Source of the DNA: Actinoplanes flavus
Lineage (GTDB): Bacteria; Actinomycetota; Actinomycetes; Mycobacteriales; Micromonosporaceae
NCBI RefSeq assembly: GCF_017592555.1
Contig: NZ_JAGFNS010000014.1
Coordinates: 175,075-239,074 of the forward strand
DNA length: 64,000 nucleotides
Reading direction: 5' to 3'
Translations under genes and position numbers: made by a program
Notes under the pieces: model-generated
The model's database searches: none
Told to the model about the DNA's origin: nothing
What the model saw: the letters and a program-made list of their open reading frames with translations, nothing else
In this document: piece after piece, positions 41,110 to 50,482 of the stretch
How positions within the stretch are numbered: the first letter of the stretch is position 1
Layout of the letters: each line of letters begins with the position of its first letter

Positions 41110-42090
41110 TCAGCCGGTCCGCGCCTGCTGTCCGTTGACCGACCTGCGGGTCGCCATGACATATCCGGCGGTGGTCACGCCCACGGCCACGCCCCAGCCG
41201 AGGAAGACCAGCAGGGTGGCGACCGTCGCCCAGCCCTCACGAACCTGCGCCCAGCTCTGCTCCCCGTCCAGCACCTTCCCGGCGAACACCCCGAAACTCA
41301 ACACACTGTAGGTCACCAGCGTGATCGCCACGGTCCCCGCGGGCAGCACCGCGAGCAGCCGCGGAACCCGCCGGCCGCCCCACCCCGGCACCCACCGCGG
41401 GAAATGCTGCCCCCACCGCTGCACCAACCCGAGCACCAGCAGCCCGGCCAGGGGCGGCACCACGGCGATCGCCACCCCGGTCGCGTTCGACAGGTCTCCG
41501 TCGGCGCTGCCCAGCTTCTGTTCCGAGATCCCGAACGGCACCCCGAGCACCCACAGCCCGTGCGGCACGGCCCAGCCCACGATCGGCACCGCCACCGCCA
41601 CATGGGCCCAGTGTCGCGCCCACCCCGGCACCGGCCGGAACTCGGTCGGCGCCGGCCCACGCGGCCCCACGGCGTTCGCCAGCCCGGCGAAGGCGATACC
41701 ACCGGCCAGCAACGCGACCCGGCCACCGATGTCCCGCCAGTCGGTGGGATGCCCGGCGACCCCCGCCGGAATCTCGAAGAACAGATGCAGCGGAAACGCC
41801 AGAACCAGCAGGATCACGGCCGCGATCCAGGTCACGGCACCTTTCCAACGATCCGGGTACGCGATGAGCACCGCAAGCACAACGAAGAGGCCGAGCGCGC
41901 CCCACCCGGCCGCGAACGGCACCGCGGCAACCTGGTCGGCGCCACACCCGCCGACTGGATGATCTCCGAGGTCGGTCCGGTCACAGGCGGTGTACCCCCA
42001 GCGGCCACCAGCGATCCAGGACAGCCGGAGCACCACCTCACCGACGACGAACACCGCACAGGCGACCGCGAAAACACGACGTAGCGACAT
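41110..42090 (-). CDS. Polytopic membrane protein, unknown function
   Basis: 326 residues with about seven to eight hydrophobic segments separated by short Trp/Pro/Arg-rich loops, starting MSLRRVFAVACAVFVVGEVVL. I do not recognise a family. It resembles uncharacterised integral membrane proteins of actinomycetes. It is monocistronic, with a strong stem-loop just upstream that ends the neighbouring NUDIX transcript. Confidence 0.8.
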   Translation of the reverse strand: MSLRRVFAVACAVFVVGEVVLRLSWIAGGRWGYTACDRTDLGDHPVGGCGADQVAAVPFAAGWGALGLFVVLAVLIAYPDRWKGAVTWIAAVILLVLAFPLHLFFEIPAGVAGHPTDWRDIGGRVALLAGGIAFAGLANAVGPRGPAPTEFRPVPGWARHWAHVAVAVPIVGWAVPHGLWVLGVPFGISEQKLGSADGDLSNATGVAIAVVPPLAGLLVLGLVQRWGQHFPRWVPGWGGRRVPRLLAVLPAGTVAITLVTYSVLSFGVFAGKVLDGEQSWAQVREGWATVATLLVFLGWGVAVGVTTAGYVMATRRSVNGQQARTG

Positions 42091-42118
42091 GCATCGATCC
42101 TGTGATAAGCCGGCTGTG

Positions 42119-42145
42119 AACCGGCTGAACCGTCCTCAGCCGGTT
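42119..42145 (-). terminator. Stem-loop between NUDIX and membrane protein genes
   Basis: A perfect 10-bp inverted repeat AACCGGCTGA / TCAGCCGGTT with a 7-base loop lies 89 bases downstream of the NUDIX stop and 28 bases upstream of the next minus-strand start. It is likely a terminator, or part of the downstream gene's leader. Confidence 0.6.
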
Positions 42146-42233
42146 CCCAGCCCCCTATCGGTACGAGGCGTGCTCAGCCTGGAACCTTCCGGTCACCATC
42201 GAGGCCTTCATTGACCGATGACGGTGCGCCCGT

Positions 42234-42659
42234 TCAGGTGCCCTGCCCAGAGAGTGCCCCGGTGAACCTCGCAAGGTAGCTGTCGTGGGCCAGAAGCAGT
42301 CCCCCGAGTTCGTCCTTCGAGAACCATCCGATGGCATCGTGTTCGTCCGGAGCGAGGTTGGCCGGACTTCCGTCCCAGTTCTCGATCAGCCAGATCCGCA
42401 TGTGGAACGCATCGGCATGGATTTCGTGCATCGGCTCCCCCGCCGGCGGCGCGACCACTATGCCCAGCTCTTCCCGTACCTCCCGAGCAAGCGCAACGCC
42501 CGGCGGTTCTCCAGGCTCCACGTGACCGCCCGGCAGATCCCACACGTCGGGAAACCGGAGCCGGTGCGGGGATCGGTGACACAACAACACCCGGCCACCG
42601 TCCCGAATGAACGCGGTGACGATGCGGGCCCGGCCAGCGCTCCCAGAAGCGATCGACAT
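42234..42659 (-). CDS. NUDIX hydrolase
   Basis: 141 residues. The complete Nudix box GGHVEPGEPPGVALAREVREELGI (a G-x5-E-x7-REVxEELG pattern, spans ~43-66) gives the Mg-binding glutamates. The size suits an MTH1/MutT-like nucleoside-triphosphate or nucleotide-sugar pyrophosphatase; specificity is not readable. Confidence 0.92.
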   Translation of the reverse strand: MSIASGSAGRARIVTAFIRDGGRVLLCHRSPHRLRFPDVWDLPGGHVEPGEPPGVALAREVREELGIVVAPPAGEPMHEIHADAFHMRIWLIENWDGSPANLAPDEHDAIGWFSKDELGGLLLAHDSYLARFTGALSGQGT

Positions 42660-42676
42660 GCGCGCATTCTGTCAGC

Positions 42677-42991
42677 GTGGTGCGCCTGGCGACTTCCGTG
42701 GAGGATTTCCTGGTCGATCTGGCGGAGGGAGCAGCCGAGTCATACGACGAGGGAACCTCGTTCGGTGACTACTTCGTGTTCTTCCTGACCGGAGCAGACG
42801 AGGCCGGCCGGTTGTCGGCGAGCTCGCGCGTGGCGGCTCTCGACGGCATGCCGGCAGGGTCGTTCGCCATGGTCACCGACACCGAAGCTGAACTGCCGAC
42901 GAGAGGGCGTCGCCGTTACCCCGCAAACAGGTCCGGCGAGTGGTCTCCGTGCCCGCCTATCGTTCCGTGCCCTTCTGGTGGATGCGGCTGA
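42677..42991 (+). CDS. Hypothetical protein, possibly degenerate at its C-terminus
   Basis: 104 residues from GTG. About residues 1-70 (VEDFLVDLAEGAAESYDEGT...GMPAGSFAMVTDTEAE) have a normal, acidic, protein-like composition. The remainder (TRGRRRYPANRSGEWSPC) does not, and it runs into the convergent membrane-protein gene. This suggests a frameshifted or truncated gene. No family recognised. Confidence 0.4.
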   Translation: MVRLATSVEDFLVDLAEGAAESYDEGTSFGDYFVFFLTGADEAGRLSASSRVAALDGMPAGSFAMVTDTEAELPTRGRRRYPANRSGEWSPCPPIVPCPSGGCG

Positions 42992-43706
42992 GCGTCTCCT
43001 GCCACACATCCGGCCCGGCCTGATCCGCCTTCTTGGTCGTGAAGTAGTCACCGTGCCGGATGACGGCCCAGGCGAGAACCACCAGACAGGTCAGCGACAG
43101 GGTCAGGAGAAGGCCTTGGGCGATGTCTTCCACCCACGAATACCAGTCGGGGTAGAGCAGCGCGTTGATCTCGGGAATGCGCGCAGCGAATCCCGCGCCG
43201 GCCAGCTCGTCGAAATAGGCCGGGAATCCGGTCAGGACGCTGCCGTCGGCGCCGACGGAGAAGATTCCCCACAAGGTCAGAGCCGCGGTGGTGACCAGAA
43301 TCGTGGTGCGAGCCCAACGACGGCCGCGCAGGACAAGCGGCGCGAGAACACCGCAGGCCACACCGACCGCACCCATCACGAGCAGCTCGATCGCACCGCC
43401 GTGACCGCGCAGCATCATCGGCGGCGTCGGCCCGTCCTGATCGGCGATGTCAGCGAAGATCGCCGTCAGCTTCTCCGGCGCGGAGGTGCCCCACCACCGC
43501 AGTTCCACCACCGCGACGACGACGAGAAACAGACCGGTCACCGCCAGCACGCCGAGCAGAATCGACGACAGCCGGACCAAGCGCGGCGCACCCGTGATTT
43601 CCATGATCAAGAGCATAGGGTTTCGCAGATCCTCCGCTTTCGGAACCTTCCGATCAGCCCCAGCCGCCGAACCCCCTGCACCCTTCTCTCGCCGCGAATT
43701 TGTCAT
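42957..43706 (-). CDS. Four-helix membrane protein, unknown function
   Basis: About 249 residues from ATG 43704-43706; a GTG 10 codons upstream is possible. A hydrophilic N-terminus is followed by hydrophobic segments around IILLGVLAVTGLFLVVVAVV, LLVMGAVGVACGVLAPLVL, ILVTTAALTLWGIFSV and LLLTLSLTCLVVLAWAVI. The family is not recognised. Confidence 0.7.
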   Translation of the reverse strand: MTNSRREKGAGGSAAGADRKVPKAEDLRNPMLLIMEITGAPRLVRLSSILLGVLAVTGLFLVVVAVVELRWWGTSAPEKLTAIFADIADQDGPTPPMMLRGHGGAIELLVMGAVGVACGVLAPLVLRGRRWARTTILVTTAALTLWGIFSVGADGSVLTGFPAYFDELAGAGFAARIPEINALLYPDWYSWVEDIAQGLLLTLSLTCLVVLAWAVIRHGDYFTTKKADQAGPDVWQETLSRIHQKGTER

Positions 43707-43829
43707 GGATTGGCGATGTTCACCGTCCGGCGCCACGGGTCAACCCGGCGCGCTCATCCAGCCGCCGACAGTGCTCGCGGTGCCGGAATCCATGTTGCAT
43801 CGTCGGCCTGCTGGTCTAGCCTTCGCTGG

Positions 43830-44858
43830 ATGTCCATGCAGCCGTCGGCGTTGCCTTCCGCCGTCGATGTTCCGCCGCCGATCGGCAGCGCCGCCTGGGA
43901 TCGAGAGCTCGTAGCGCTCGGCACCGACCGCGCAACAGTCGATAGGGCGTTGCATCTGGTTGTCGAAGACGCCGTTGACGGCGGAATCGTCGAACCTGAC
44001 GGCCACGATGTGTATCTGGATGACGCGTCACCGGTGACGGCGGCGGTACTGGTCCTGTTCCATCAGGAGCGCCCTTCGTACTCGGCCCTGATGTACTTGC
44101 GGTTCGTATGGAACGACGGCGACGTCCGGCTACGCGACTGGATCGTGCGCCAGTACGCCGCCATGCTGGTCCACGGCCCCCAGCCGGTCGCCGATTCGGC
44201 CGAGTACGGGTTGGTGATGGACTACTTCGAGGCCTACCAGGAGGCTCCCGGCGTTCTCGCCGCTCTTCTGACGCAGGTGCCGGCCGACCATTGGGGTGGG
44301 ATCCTGCGCGTCGCGGGGCCGCTGGCATGGCCTGTGAAGCGGGACCTATTCCTGGCCGCCGCGGAGATGCCGGCACTGCACGCGCCACTCGCGGAGGGAA
44401 TGGCCGGCTCCTTCTACGGCCTATACGGCGACATCGACGCCCCCGAGGCGGCCGAACTGGTGGGCCGCATAACCATCGCCGACGACCTGGTCCGTGCACA
44501 TCTCATCGAGGCCACCACCCAGCCGATGCTGATGCAGTCCGGATCAGCGATCGTGGTGACCGACGCCCGCTGGACCCACCCTGACAGCTTCCTGCTGGAG
44601 ATGACCGTCACGAGCGGCCTGCGGCGGTGGTCGCACCGGTCCGAGCTGGTCCTCGACGGCCAGTCCCGCGGACGGATCGCCCACTGGGCTTTTCCGTTCC
44701 GGCGAGAGATCGAGCACCTGGTACTGCCAGGCCGGACGCTGATCAAGTCGCAGTTGCACCGGATCGAAGGTTCCCCGAACGATGCGGCGGATCTCGTCGA
44801 TCGGGAACTGGAACTGTGGCCGGCTGGACTGCGCGCTCATCTCGCGCGGCATCACTGA
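43830..44858 (+). CDS. Hypothetical protein (~342 residues)
   Basis: 342 residues from ATG 43830 (or 43836), without an evident ribosome binding site. It appears soluble and mixed alpha/beta, with no signal or membrane segment. Typical segments are RDWIVRQYAAMLVHG, VMDYFEAYQEAPGVLAALL and RREIEHLVLPGRTLIKSQL. I recognise no domain. Codon use is like that of neighbours, so it is probably expressed. Confidence 0.7.
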   Translation: MSMQPSALPSAVDVPPPIGSAAWDRELVALGTDRATVDRALHLVVEDAVDGGIVEPDGHDVYLDDASPVTAAVLVLFHQERPSYSALMYLRFVWNDGDVRLRDWIVRQYAAMLVHGPQPVADSAEYGLVMDYFEAYQEAPGVLAALLTQVPADHWGGILRVAGPLAWPVKRDLFLAAAEMPALHAPLAEGMAGSFYGLYGDIDAPEAAELVGRITIADDLVRAHLIEATTQPMLMQSGSAIVVTDARWTHPDSFLLEMTVTSGLRRWSHRSELVLDGQSRGRIAHWAFPFRREIEHLVLPGRTLIKSQLHRIEGSPNDAADLVDRELELWPAGLRAHLARHH

Positions 44859-44900
44859 ACATTGGGACGCACGCCGCGGCGCGTCTGGTTCAATACCGCA

Positions 44901-45311
44901 GTGCCCGAACGTCCCTCGCCTACGCCGCCACAAGTGACGGTGGTGGCAATCCTGCTGTATATCGGTGGCGGGCTGGTCATCACGTTCGCGATGTTCGGTT
45001 GGGGTGGCTCGGTCGGAGGCCTGACCAACATGCTGCCGGTCTGGGGCCAACTGCTGTACGGGGCGTTCTACGTCGTGCTGGCACGATCCTTGCAACTGGG
45101 CCTCCGCTGGGGGCGGCTGACGGTGGTGGTCCTTTGCTGGATCGGACTGGGCATCGCCGCGTTGGCTGCACTTGCCTTCAGTCCGGCGGAAGCCTTCCAG
45201 CAGGCGATATGGCCAGTCGTCTACCTCATTCTCGTGAGCCGGCCGAGCGTCCGCGATTGGTTTGCTTCGAAGACCGCAGCCGCCGGCGAAGACGTGGACG
45301 GCGCACCGTGA
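44901..45311 (+). CDS. Small four-helix membrane protein
   Basis: 136 residues from GTG 44901; the frame is open 13 codons further up. Hydrophobic segments: VTVVAILLYIGGGLVITFAM, WGQLLYGAFYVVLARSL, LTVVVLCWIGLGIAALAALAF and IWPVVYLILVS. It follows the preceding hypothetical gene by 42 bases and may be co-transcribed. Function unknown. Confidence 0.65.
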   Translation: MPERPSPTPPQVTVVAILLYIGGGLVITFAMFGWGGSVGGLTNMLPVWGQLLYGAFYVVLARSLQLGLRWGRLTVVVLCWIGLGIAALAALAFSPAEAFQQAIWPVVYLILVSRPSVRDWFASKTAAAGEDVDGAP

Positions 45312-45457
45312 CCGGCCTCGCACCGTCCACGGCGATTCGCAGAGGTGTGCCGAAGCCCAGGTGTGCGTCGGGCGAACGGCTGTGACGGCAGGTCACCACC
45401 TCGAGCAGGCGGCGGGGCCCGCCCGGAAGCACGGGCACGCTCTGCTTGAATCGAGGC

Positions 45458-46173
45458 GTGACAGAGTGGGCGTCGCTGCGGGACACATACGGGTCCGCCG
45501 AGCAGGTGCCCGCCTTCTTGGCGGCTGCCGCAGCCGCGGAAACCGAGACTGACGAAGCCTGGGCGAATCTGTGGACCCGTTTGTACCACCAAGGCGGGGT
45601 CTGTAGCGCAAGCTACGCCGCGCTTCCCGCGCTCGCACAGATGAGCCGTGAGCGTGGACCCCGCGGGTACCTTGCCGCGTTGCACCTTGCAGCCGCGATC
45701 GTCGCGTCCGTTGACGGCCCGGAGGATCCGGCGGCTGTGCGGCAGCGCTACGCGAACGAGCTGGCCGCTCTCCACGCCGTAGCCGTCAGGAACCTTCGAT
45801 ACGCGACCAGTGACATGGAATTCGTCTACGTGCTCGAAGCGCTCATGGCGTTCGAGAATGGCGGCGTTTGGCAGCGGAACCTTCACTGGCTCGCCAGCGG
45901 TGAAGCAGAGATCGACTGCCCGTCCTGCGGCGAGCATCTGGTGCTGGATCTCGAGGGCCCGGATTTCCTGATGGCGAGCTTCACGGATCCTTTCCTTGCG
46001 CCGACAACGGTAGCGCCCGTCGAGCATGCCGAGGCGACAATGGAAAACCGGCTGCTGGTCCTCTCGCAGGCTCATGGCCGGCCAGCCGTCGCTGGCAAGC
46101 TCCCGCGTCTTTCGGGCGCGCAACCTGCCCACGCTGCGGAGCGCCGTTCCACGTACCCCAAGCGCTCGAGTGA
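45458..46173 (+). pseudogene. Frameshifted gene with two CxxC motifs
   Basis: Starting at GTG 45458 (TTG 45446 also open), the protein runs through a helical region and CPSCGEHLVLDLEGPDF. At GKLPRL the frame breaks at the T-run 46110-46112. Moving one base restores F/S-G-R-A-TCPRCGAPFHVPQALE and a stop at TGA 46171-46173, with a second CxxC that matches the first. One T seems to be missing. It is either a genuine frameshift or a sequencing error. No family name is known to me. Confidence 0.75.
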
Positions 46174-46628
46174 GACCGGAATCACCTGCAAGCGCAAGCA
46201 TTCCTCATCGGACGGGAAGCCCACACGTCATTTGCCGCGATCCGTTCGCCGCCGTAACGGCTGCCGGGGCGTCGCCGGTGACCGGAGGCGCATCCAGCTG
46301 AGTTGCTCAGACAGTGGCGCACGAGCCATTCAACGATCGGCCTCGAAGGGCAACTGGTCGAAGACGAGTCCGCTTCCAGATCCGCGCCGACGCTCGACCC
46401 GTCCGATTACGTACCGCCGCCACCGGCGAGAAGTCGGCCATGATCGCTGACTGGGAACTCGACTGAGCGCCATACCCGAAGGCGGCACGAAAACAGCAAC
46501 CGTCGCCGCTGGGCTGTCATACGGAGTGCAACGAAAACTCGATGACACCGTCCATCGGCCGGTTCTGCCAGGCCTCCGCACGCAACGGGCCGCAGTCCGC
46601 GTTCCCGAGTGAAGGGCCTCCGGCTGGG
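46174..46628. other. 455-base stretch without a convincing gene
   Basis: Reading frames here are short and of arginine/proline-rich shadow composition. Part of the minus strand around 46300-46480 gives a fairly protein-like frame (QSAIMADFSPVAAVRNRTG) with stops on both sides, perhaps a gene remnant. No RNA gene or strong repeat is seen. Confidence 0.5.
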
Positions 46629-47111
46629 TTACTTCCGCCGTTCCAGTGCCCGATCAGCGCAACTCTTCAGCCCGTACTCGGCTATGAACTCCAGGAAATC
46701 CGCTGCGACGAGATCGTCGTCGTCGACGTCGTGGTAGTGACACCAGACCTCGTCGAGGCAGCGACCGTCGATCACCGGAAAGCCCCAGTAGTCGCCGGTG
46801 CCGACCGGGGCGACGGCGAGGAAGCTGCGGTCGGGAAACTCGCTGTCGTTGATGGTAGCGAGATCGTCGTAGGTGCCGGGCGTAGCCACGATCGGAAACA
46901 ACTCGACGTAGCCGAACGTACCGCCGCCGAAGCGCATCATGAAGGTCTTGTACTTGGCCGGGAAGGTCACCGCCATGTCGAGCTCGAGGTTAGCGATCTC
47001 GTCCGCGGAGGCGGTCTGACCCTCGATCAGGGCGAATCCGTACGTGGACCGCGTCTCAGCCGATTTCTGGCGTAGCGGTTCGGCCAGCGCCTCGAACTCA
47101 GCAAGATCCAT
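46629..47111 (-). CDS. SMI1/KNR4 (SUKH) family protein
   Basis: 160 residues. It has an N-terminal helical segment, then the SUKH core: EIANLELDMAVTFPAKYKTFMMRFGGGTFG, and LFPIVATPGTYDDLATINDS. SUKH proteins often serve as immunity proteins against polymorphic toxins, but stand-alone copies are common. No toxin gene is visible here. It lies beside a truncated IS1380 copy. Confidence 0.85.
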   Translation of the reverse strand: MDLAEFEALAEPLRQKSAETRSTYGFALIEGQTASADEIANLELDMAVTFPAKYKTFMMRFGGGTFGYVELFPIVATPGTYDDLATINDSEFPDRSFLAVAPVGTGDYWGFPVIDGRCLDEVWCHYHDVDDDDLVAADFLEFIAEYGLKSCADRALERRK

Positions 47112-47139
47112 GGACGGATCTTACGCACTTTCAGCCTGA

Positions 47140-48665
47140 GCCTCGATCCACCGACGCGGTTCGTCGCGTGAGTGGGTGAATGGTTTTCGAGGCCGGCCGG
47201 GTCTGGGAATGCAGAGGTCGCCGATTGCGTGATCGGCTTGCTCCGGGATGCGGTCGCTCGGGGCGGGAGAGGGTTGTGGCCTGTGGTCGGGCCGCCTGGT
47301 TTTAGCCGGTGTGGCCTGTTCAGCCGGGTGCGGGGTGGACTGCGGTGTGCAGGTTCTCGAACGCTGCTTGCCAGGGCCAGTGCTTGGGTAGGTGCAGGTG
47401 GATGGTGCGGGCCCGGTGGGCGAGGCGGGCAGCGACGTTGATGATCCGGGTTCGGATCGTGGTGTTGCGGGCGGTCGTGAAGGTTCCGGCGGCGAGGTGC
47501 CCGGCGGCCCGGGTGAGGTTGTGGGCGAGTCCGGCGCAGGTCAGCCAGGCGTCGTTGGCCGAGAACCGGCCGGACGGCAGGTGGGTGAGTGGTCCGGCGA
47601 TCAGATCGGCGTTGACCTGCTCGATGACAGCGTGCTGGCGGTGTTGGGCTTCGGCCTGGATCAGGGTGAACGGGCTGTCGGTGAACACTGTGTGATAGCG
47701 GTAGGCAGGAATGAGTTCCTGCTGGCCCGGGGCTTGTCGCGGGTCGTCGCGGCGGATCCGGCGCACGATCAGCCGGGCGGTCACCGCGTGACGGCTGCCG
47801 GCGAACGCGGTGTATGTGGTTTCGGCGATCTGGGCGTCGGAGATCCAGCGTTGTTCGTCTTCGTCCCAGACCGCTTGCGGATACCGGATGTCGGTCCACT
47901 GGTCTTCGGTGATGCCGGCGCAGGCGGTGCGGATCTTCGCGTCGATGCGGGTGGTGACCGAGAACCGCACCCCGCGGCGTCGGCAGGCGGCGATCATGGT
48001 CTTGGCGTAGAACGCCGAGTCGGCGCGGACGACGATCTCGCCGGTCGCGCCGCACGCGCGGGCGATGGTGATTGTTTCCGCGATCATGCTGGCCGCGCCC
48101 CGGCTGGAGCCGGTGTTGCCCGAGCGCAGCCGGGTCGCGGCCACGACCGGCGGGGACAGGGGCGTGGACAGGGTCGTGACCAGAGGGTTGTAGCCGCGCA
48201 GCCAGACGTTGTAGCCGCCGATCTTGGCGTGGCCGAACCCGACGCCCTGTTTCTGTTTGCCGTAGACCCGGCGCAGCATCGAGTCGATATCCACAAAGCA
48301 CAGCGTGTCGGCGCCGGTCAGGATAGGCGTCCGGGCGGCTAGGCCGATCAACGTTCGGCGGGCCGCCGCCTGTAGTTGCCGGACGTGTCCGTGGGTGAAC
48401 GTGCGCAGGAACGAGCCGAGCGTCGAGGGCGCGAACACGCCGCCGAACAGCGACCGCATGCCGCCGTGCCGGGCGATGCCGAGGTCATCGATGCTGTCCG
48501 CGCCGGCGAGCATCCCGGCCACGACCGTGGCGACCTTCCCGGCCGGGTTCGCGCCTTTGTCCGTCGGCAGGCGCACCAGATCGGTGACCGCATCGAGCAG
48601 ACCGGCCTGCTCGGCCAGCCGCATTACCGGCACGAGCCCGGCGCACGACACCAGATTCTGCCATC
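47140..48665 (-). mobile_element. IS1380-family element, truncated at its 5' end
   Basis: The transposase gene fills most of it. The outer left limit near 47140 is estimated from the end of the SMI1 promoter region. The right limit near 48655-48665 is estimated from where homology starts at NLVSCAGLVP, with an in-frame TGA just upstream. No matching terminal inverted repeats could be identified, which fits loss of the right end. Confidence 0.6.
47320..48651 (-). pseudogene. IS1380-family transposase, N-terminally truncated
   Basis: 443 codons with DDE catalytic positions: Asp in CFVDIDSMLRR, Asp in VVRADSAFYAK and Glu in VIEQVNADLIAG. It is close to full length, but members normally begin about 20 residues earlier than (N)LVSCAGLVPVMRLAEQAGL. 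Here a TGA lies five codons before the only usable GTG. The element has lost its start region and one end and is probably immobile. Confidence 0.8.
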
Positions 48666-48668
48666 CTC

Positions 48669-48815
48669 ATGGCCTGCGTCGGGCTGGCCCAGGAGCGAAG
48701 CGGACACGGACTCGACGGCGCCATGACCATGCAGTTCGGGAGCATCGTCCACGAGTTGCTGGCCGACGAATCGACCGGCTACTGCAACGTCTGCGACACC
48801 GACCCCGAGAGTTGA
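48669..48815 (+). CDS. Short ORF at the IS1380 junction, likely 3' gene fragment
   Basis: 48 residues from ATG. The composition is protein-like (MTMQFGSIVHELLADES, then YCNVCDTDPES at the end), unlike shadow frames nearby. The frame remains open leftward into the IS, consistent with the 3' end of a gene cut by the insertion or deletion. The family is not recognised. The short inverted repeat AACCG/CGGTT overlaps its stop. Confidence 0.4.
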   Translation: MACVGLAQERSGHGLDGAMTMQFGSIVHELLADESTGYCNVCDTDPES

Positions 48816-48878
48816 ACCGTCCGGTTGTTTGACGGGCGGATGGGCAGACCCGGCTGGAATGGCCGGGCGTACCGGGGG

Positions 48879-50477
48879 TCATGGGTTTTGGAAGGCGGCC
48901 ACCAGGCGGGCTATGTGGGCGGCTCGTTGTTCGCGGGTGGCGGGGCGGCCCGGGATGCCGGGGCGTTGCTGCCAGGGGTGCGGGCCGTCGGGGTGGCGGT
49001 GTTCGACGCCGAAGGCGGTCAGGCGTTCGCGGTGACGGGTGAGGCGGCGGTCGAAGTCGGCGTAGTCGCCGCCGGGTGGGCTCCACAGTGTCTCGGCCAC
49101 CGCGCACAGGCGGGGGAAGAGCAGGTAGTCGACGGTTCGCGGGGAGTCGGCGTGTTCGGTCCACAGGTTGGCCTGGCCGCCGAGGATGTGGCGGGCCTCG
49201 TCGGCGGTCAGCGACGGTGGGATCGGGTCGAAGGCGTAGACGTCACGGAGGGTCAGCGGGATGGACACCGGGATCGGTTCGGTCGGCAGCTCCGACTGGC
49301 GGTAGTCCAGGTAGACCATGTCGTCGGGGCAGGAGACCACGTCGTGGCCGCGACGGGCGGCGGTCACCGCGCCGGCGGTGCCGCGCCAGGAGGCGATCAC
49401 CGCGCCGGGGACCGGGTCGCCTTCGAGGAGTTCGTCCCAGCCGAAGGGGCGACGGCCGGCGGCGGTCAGGTGCGCGCCGAGGCGGCCGACGAACCAGGCC
49501 CGCAGGTCGGTGACGCCCAGCTCGGCCATCCGGCGGCGGCTGCGCGGGTCGGCCAGCCACTGGTCCTGGGGGCATTCGTCGCCGCCGACGCCGATGTAGC
49601 GGGACGGGAACAGGTCCATGATCTCGTCGAGGACGCCGGTGAAGAACGCGACCGTGGACTCCTCGGCGTTCAGGACGTTGCGGTTGACGCCCCAGCGGGT
49701 CCACACCTCCAGCGGCTCCCCGGTCACTCCCAGTGAAGGGTAGGCGGCCAGCGCGGCCTGCACGTGCCCGGGTGTCTCGATCTCCGGGACCACGGTGACG
49801 AAGCGTTCGGCCGCGTAGGCGACGATCTCCCGGATGTCGTCCTGGGTGTAGAAGCCGCCGTGCGGGCGGCCGTCGGGCCGGCCGCCGGACGCGCCGACCT
49901 GACTCTCCCGGCGCCACGAGCCCACCTCGGTCAGGCGGGGGTAGCGGCGGATCTCGACCCGCCAGCCCTGGTCGTCGGTGAGGTGCAGGTGCAGCGTGTT
50001 CAGGCGGTGCAGGGCCATCAGGTCGATGATCCGCAGCACCTCGTGCTTGGGCAGGAAGTGGCGGGCCACGTCCAGCATCAGGCCGCGCCAGGTGAAGCGC
50101 GGCTGGTCGTACACCTGAATCGCCGGAAGCGACCATCGGAGGCCGGCCACCGGGGCTCTGCGGTGGATGGCCGGCGGCAGCAGCTGGAGCAACGCCTGGC
50201 AGCCGTGGAAGACGCCGGCCGGCGCGCCGCCGGTGACGGTGACCGATTCGGGGGTGACCTCCAGCCGGTAGGCCTCGGCGCCGAGCGTGCCGTCGAGGGC
50301 GAGCGTGATGGTGGCCGGATCGGCCTCGCGCAGCGGTAGCCCGGTGGCCGGGCGCAGCGCCGCCCGCAACATGGCGAGAACACCGGCCAGGGACGCCGGA
50401 GCGCCGAGGGTGGTGCGGTGATCGAGGACGAGTTCGCCCCGGCCGGGGACGACGGTGAGCGGACGGGGAAGGAACAA
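48879..50477 (-). CDS. GH20 beta-N-acetylhexosaminidase
   Basis: 532 residues if started at TTG 50475-50477 (GAAGGG upstream, six bases after the permease stop). It has a GH20b N-terminal domain, then a barrel with catalytic pair Asp300-Glu301 in GVGGDECPQ, and HLHLTDDQGWR and VVPEIETPGHVQ. There is no signal peptide, so it splits imported chitobiose/chito-oligosaccharides to GlcNAc. It is last in an operon with the ABC importer. Confidence 0.93.
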   Translation of the reverse strand: MFLPRPLTVVPGRGELVLDHRTTLGAPASLAGVLAMLRAALRPATGLPLREADPATITLALDGTLGAEAYRLEVTPESVTVTGGAPAGVFHGCQALLQLLPPAIHRRAPVAGLRWSLPAIQVYDQPRFTWRGLMLDVARHFLPKHEVLRIIDLMALHRLNTLHLHLTDDQGWRVEIRRYPRLTEVGSWRRESQVGASGGRPDGRPHGGFYTQDDIREIVAYAAERFVTVVPEIETPGHVQAALAAYPSLGVTGEPLEVWTRWGVNRNVLNAEESTVAFFTGVLDEIMDLFPSRYIGVGGDECPQDQWLADPRSRRRMAELGVTDLRAWFVGRLGAHLTAAGRRPFGWDELLEGDPVPGAVIASWRGTAGAVTAARRGHDVVSCPDDMVYLDYRQSELPTEPIPVSIPLTLRDVYAFDPIPPSLTADEARHILGGQANLWTEHADSPRTVDYLLFPRLCAVAETLWSPPGGDYADFDRRLTRHRERLTAFGVEHRHPDGPHPWQQRPGIPGRPATREQRAAHIARLVAAFQNP

Positions 50478-50482
50478 CGGAC

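Noticed and set aside
41027..41311. Plus-strand frame beginning MVLARPNCPVCGSDDP
   Set aside because: One CPVC motif only, then shadow-like sequence antisense to the membrane-protein gene; too weak to call.
46330..46581. Minus-strand frame of 83 codons in the gene-poor gap
   Set aside because: No start signals or family, and composition is mixed; mentioned only as a possible remnant.
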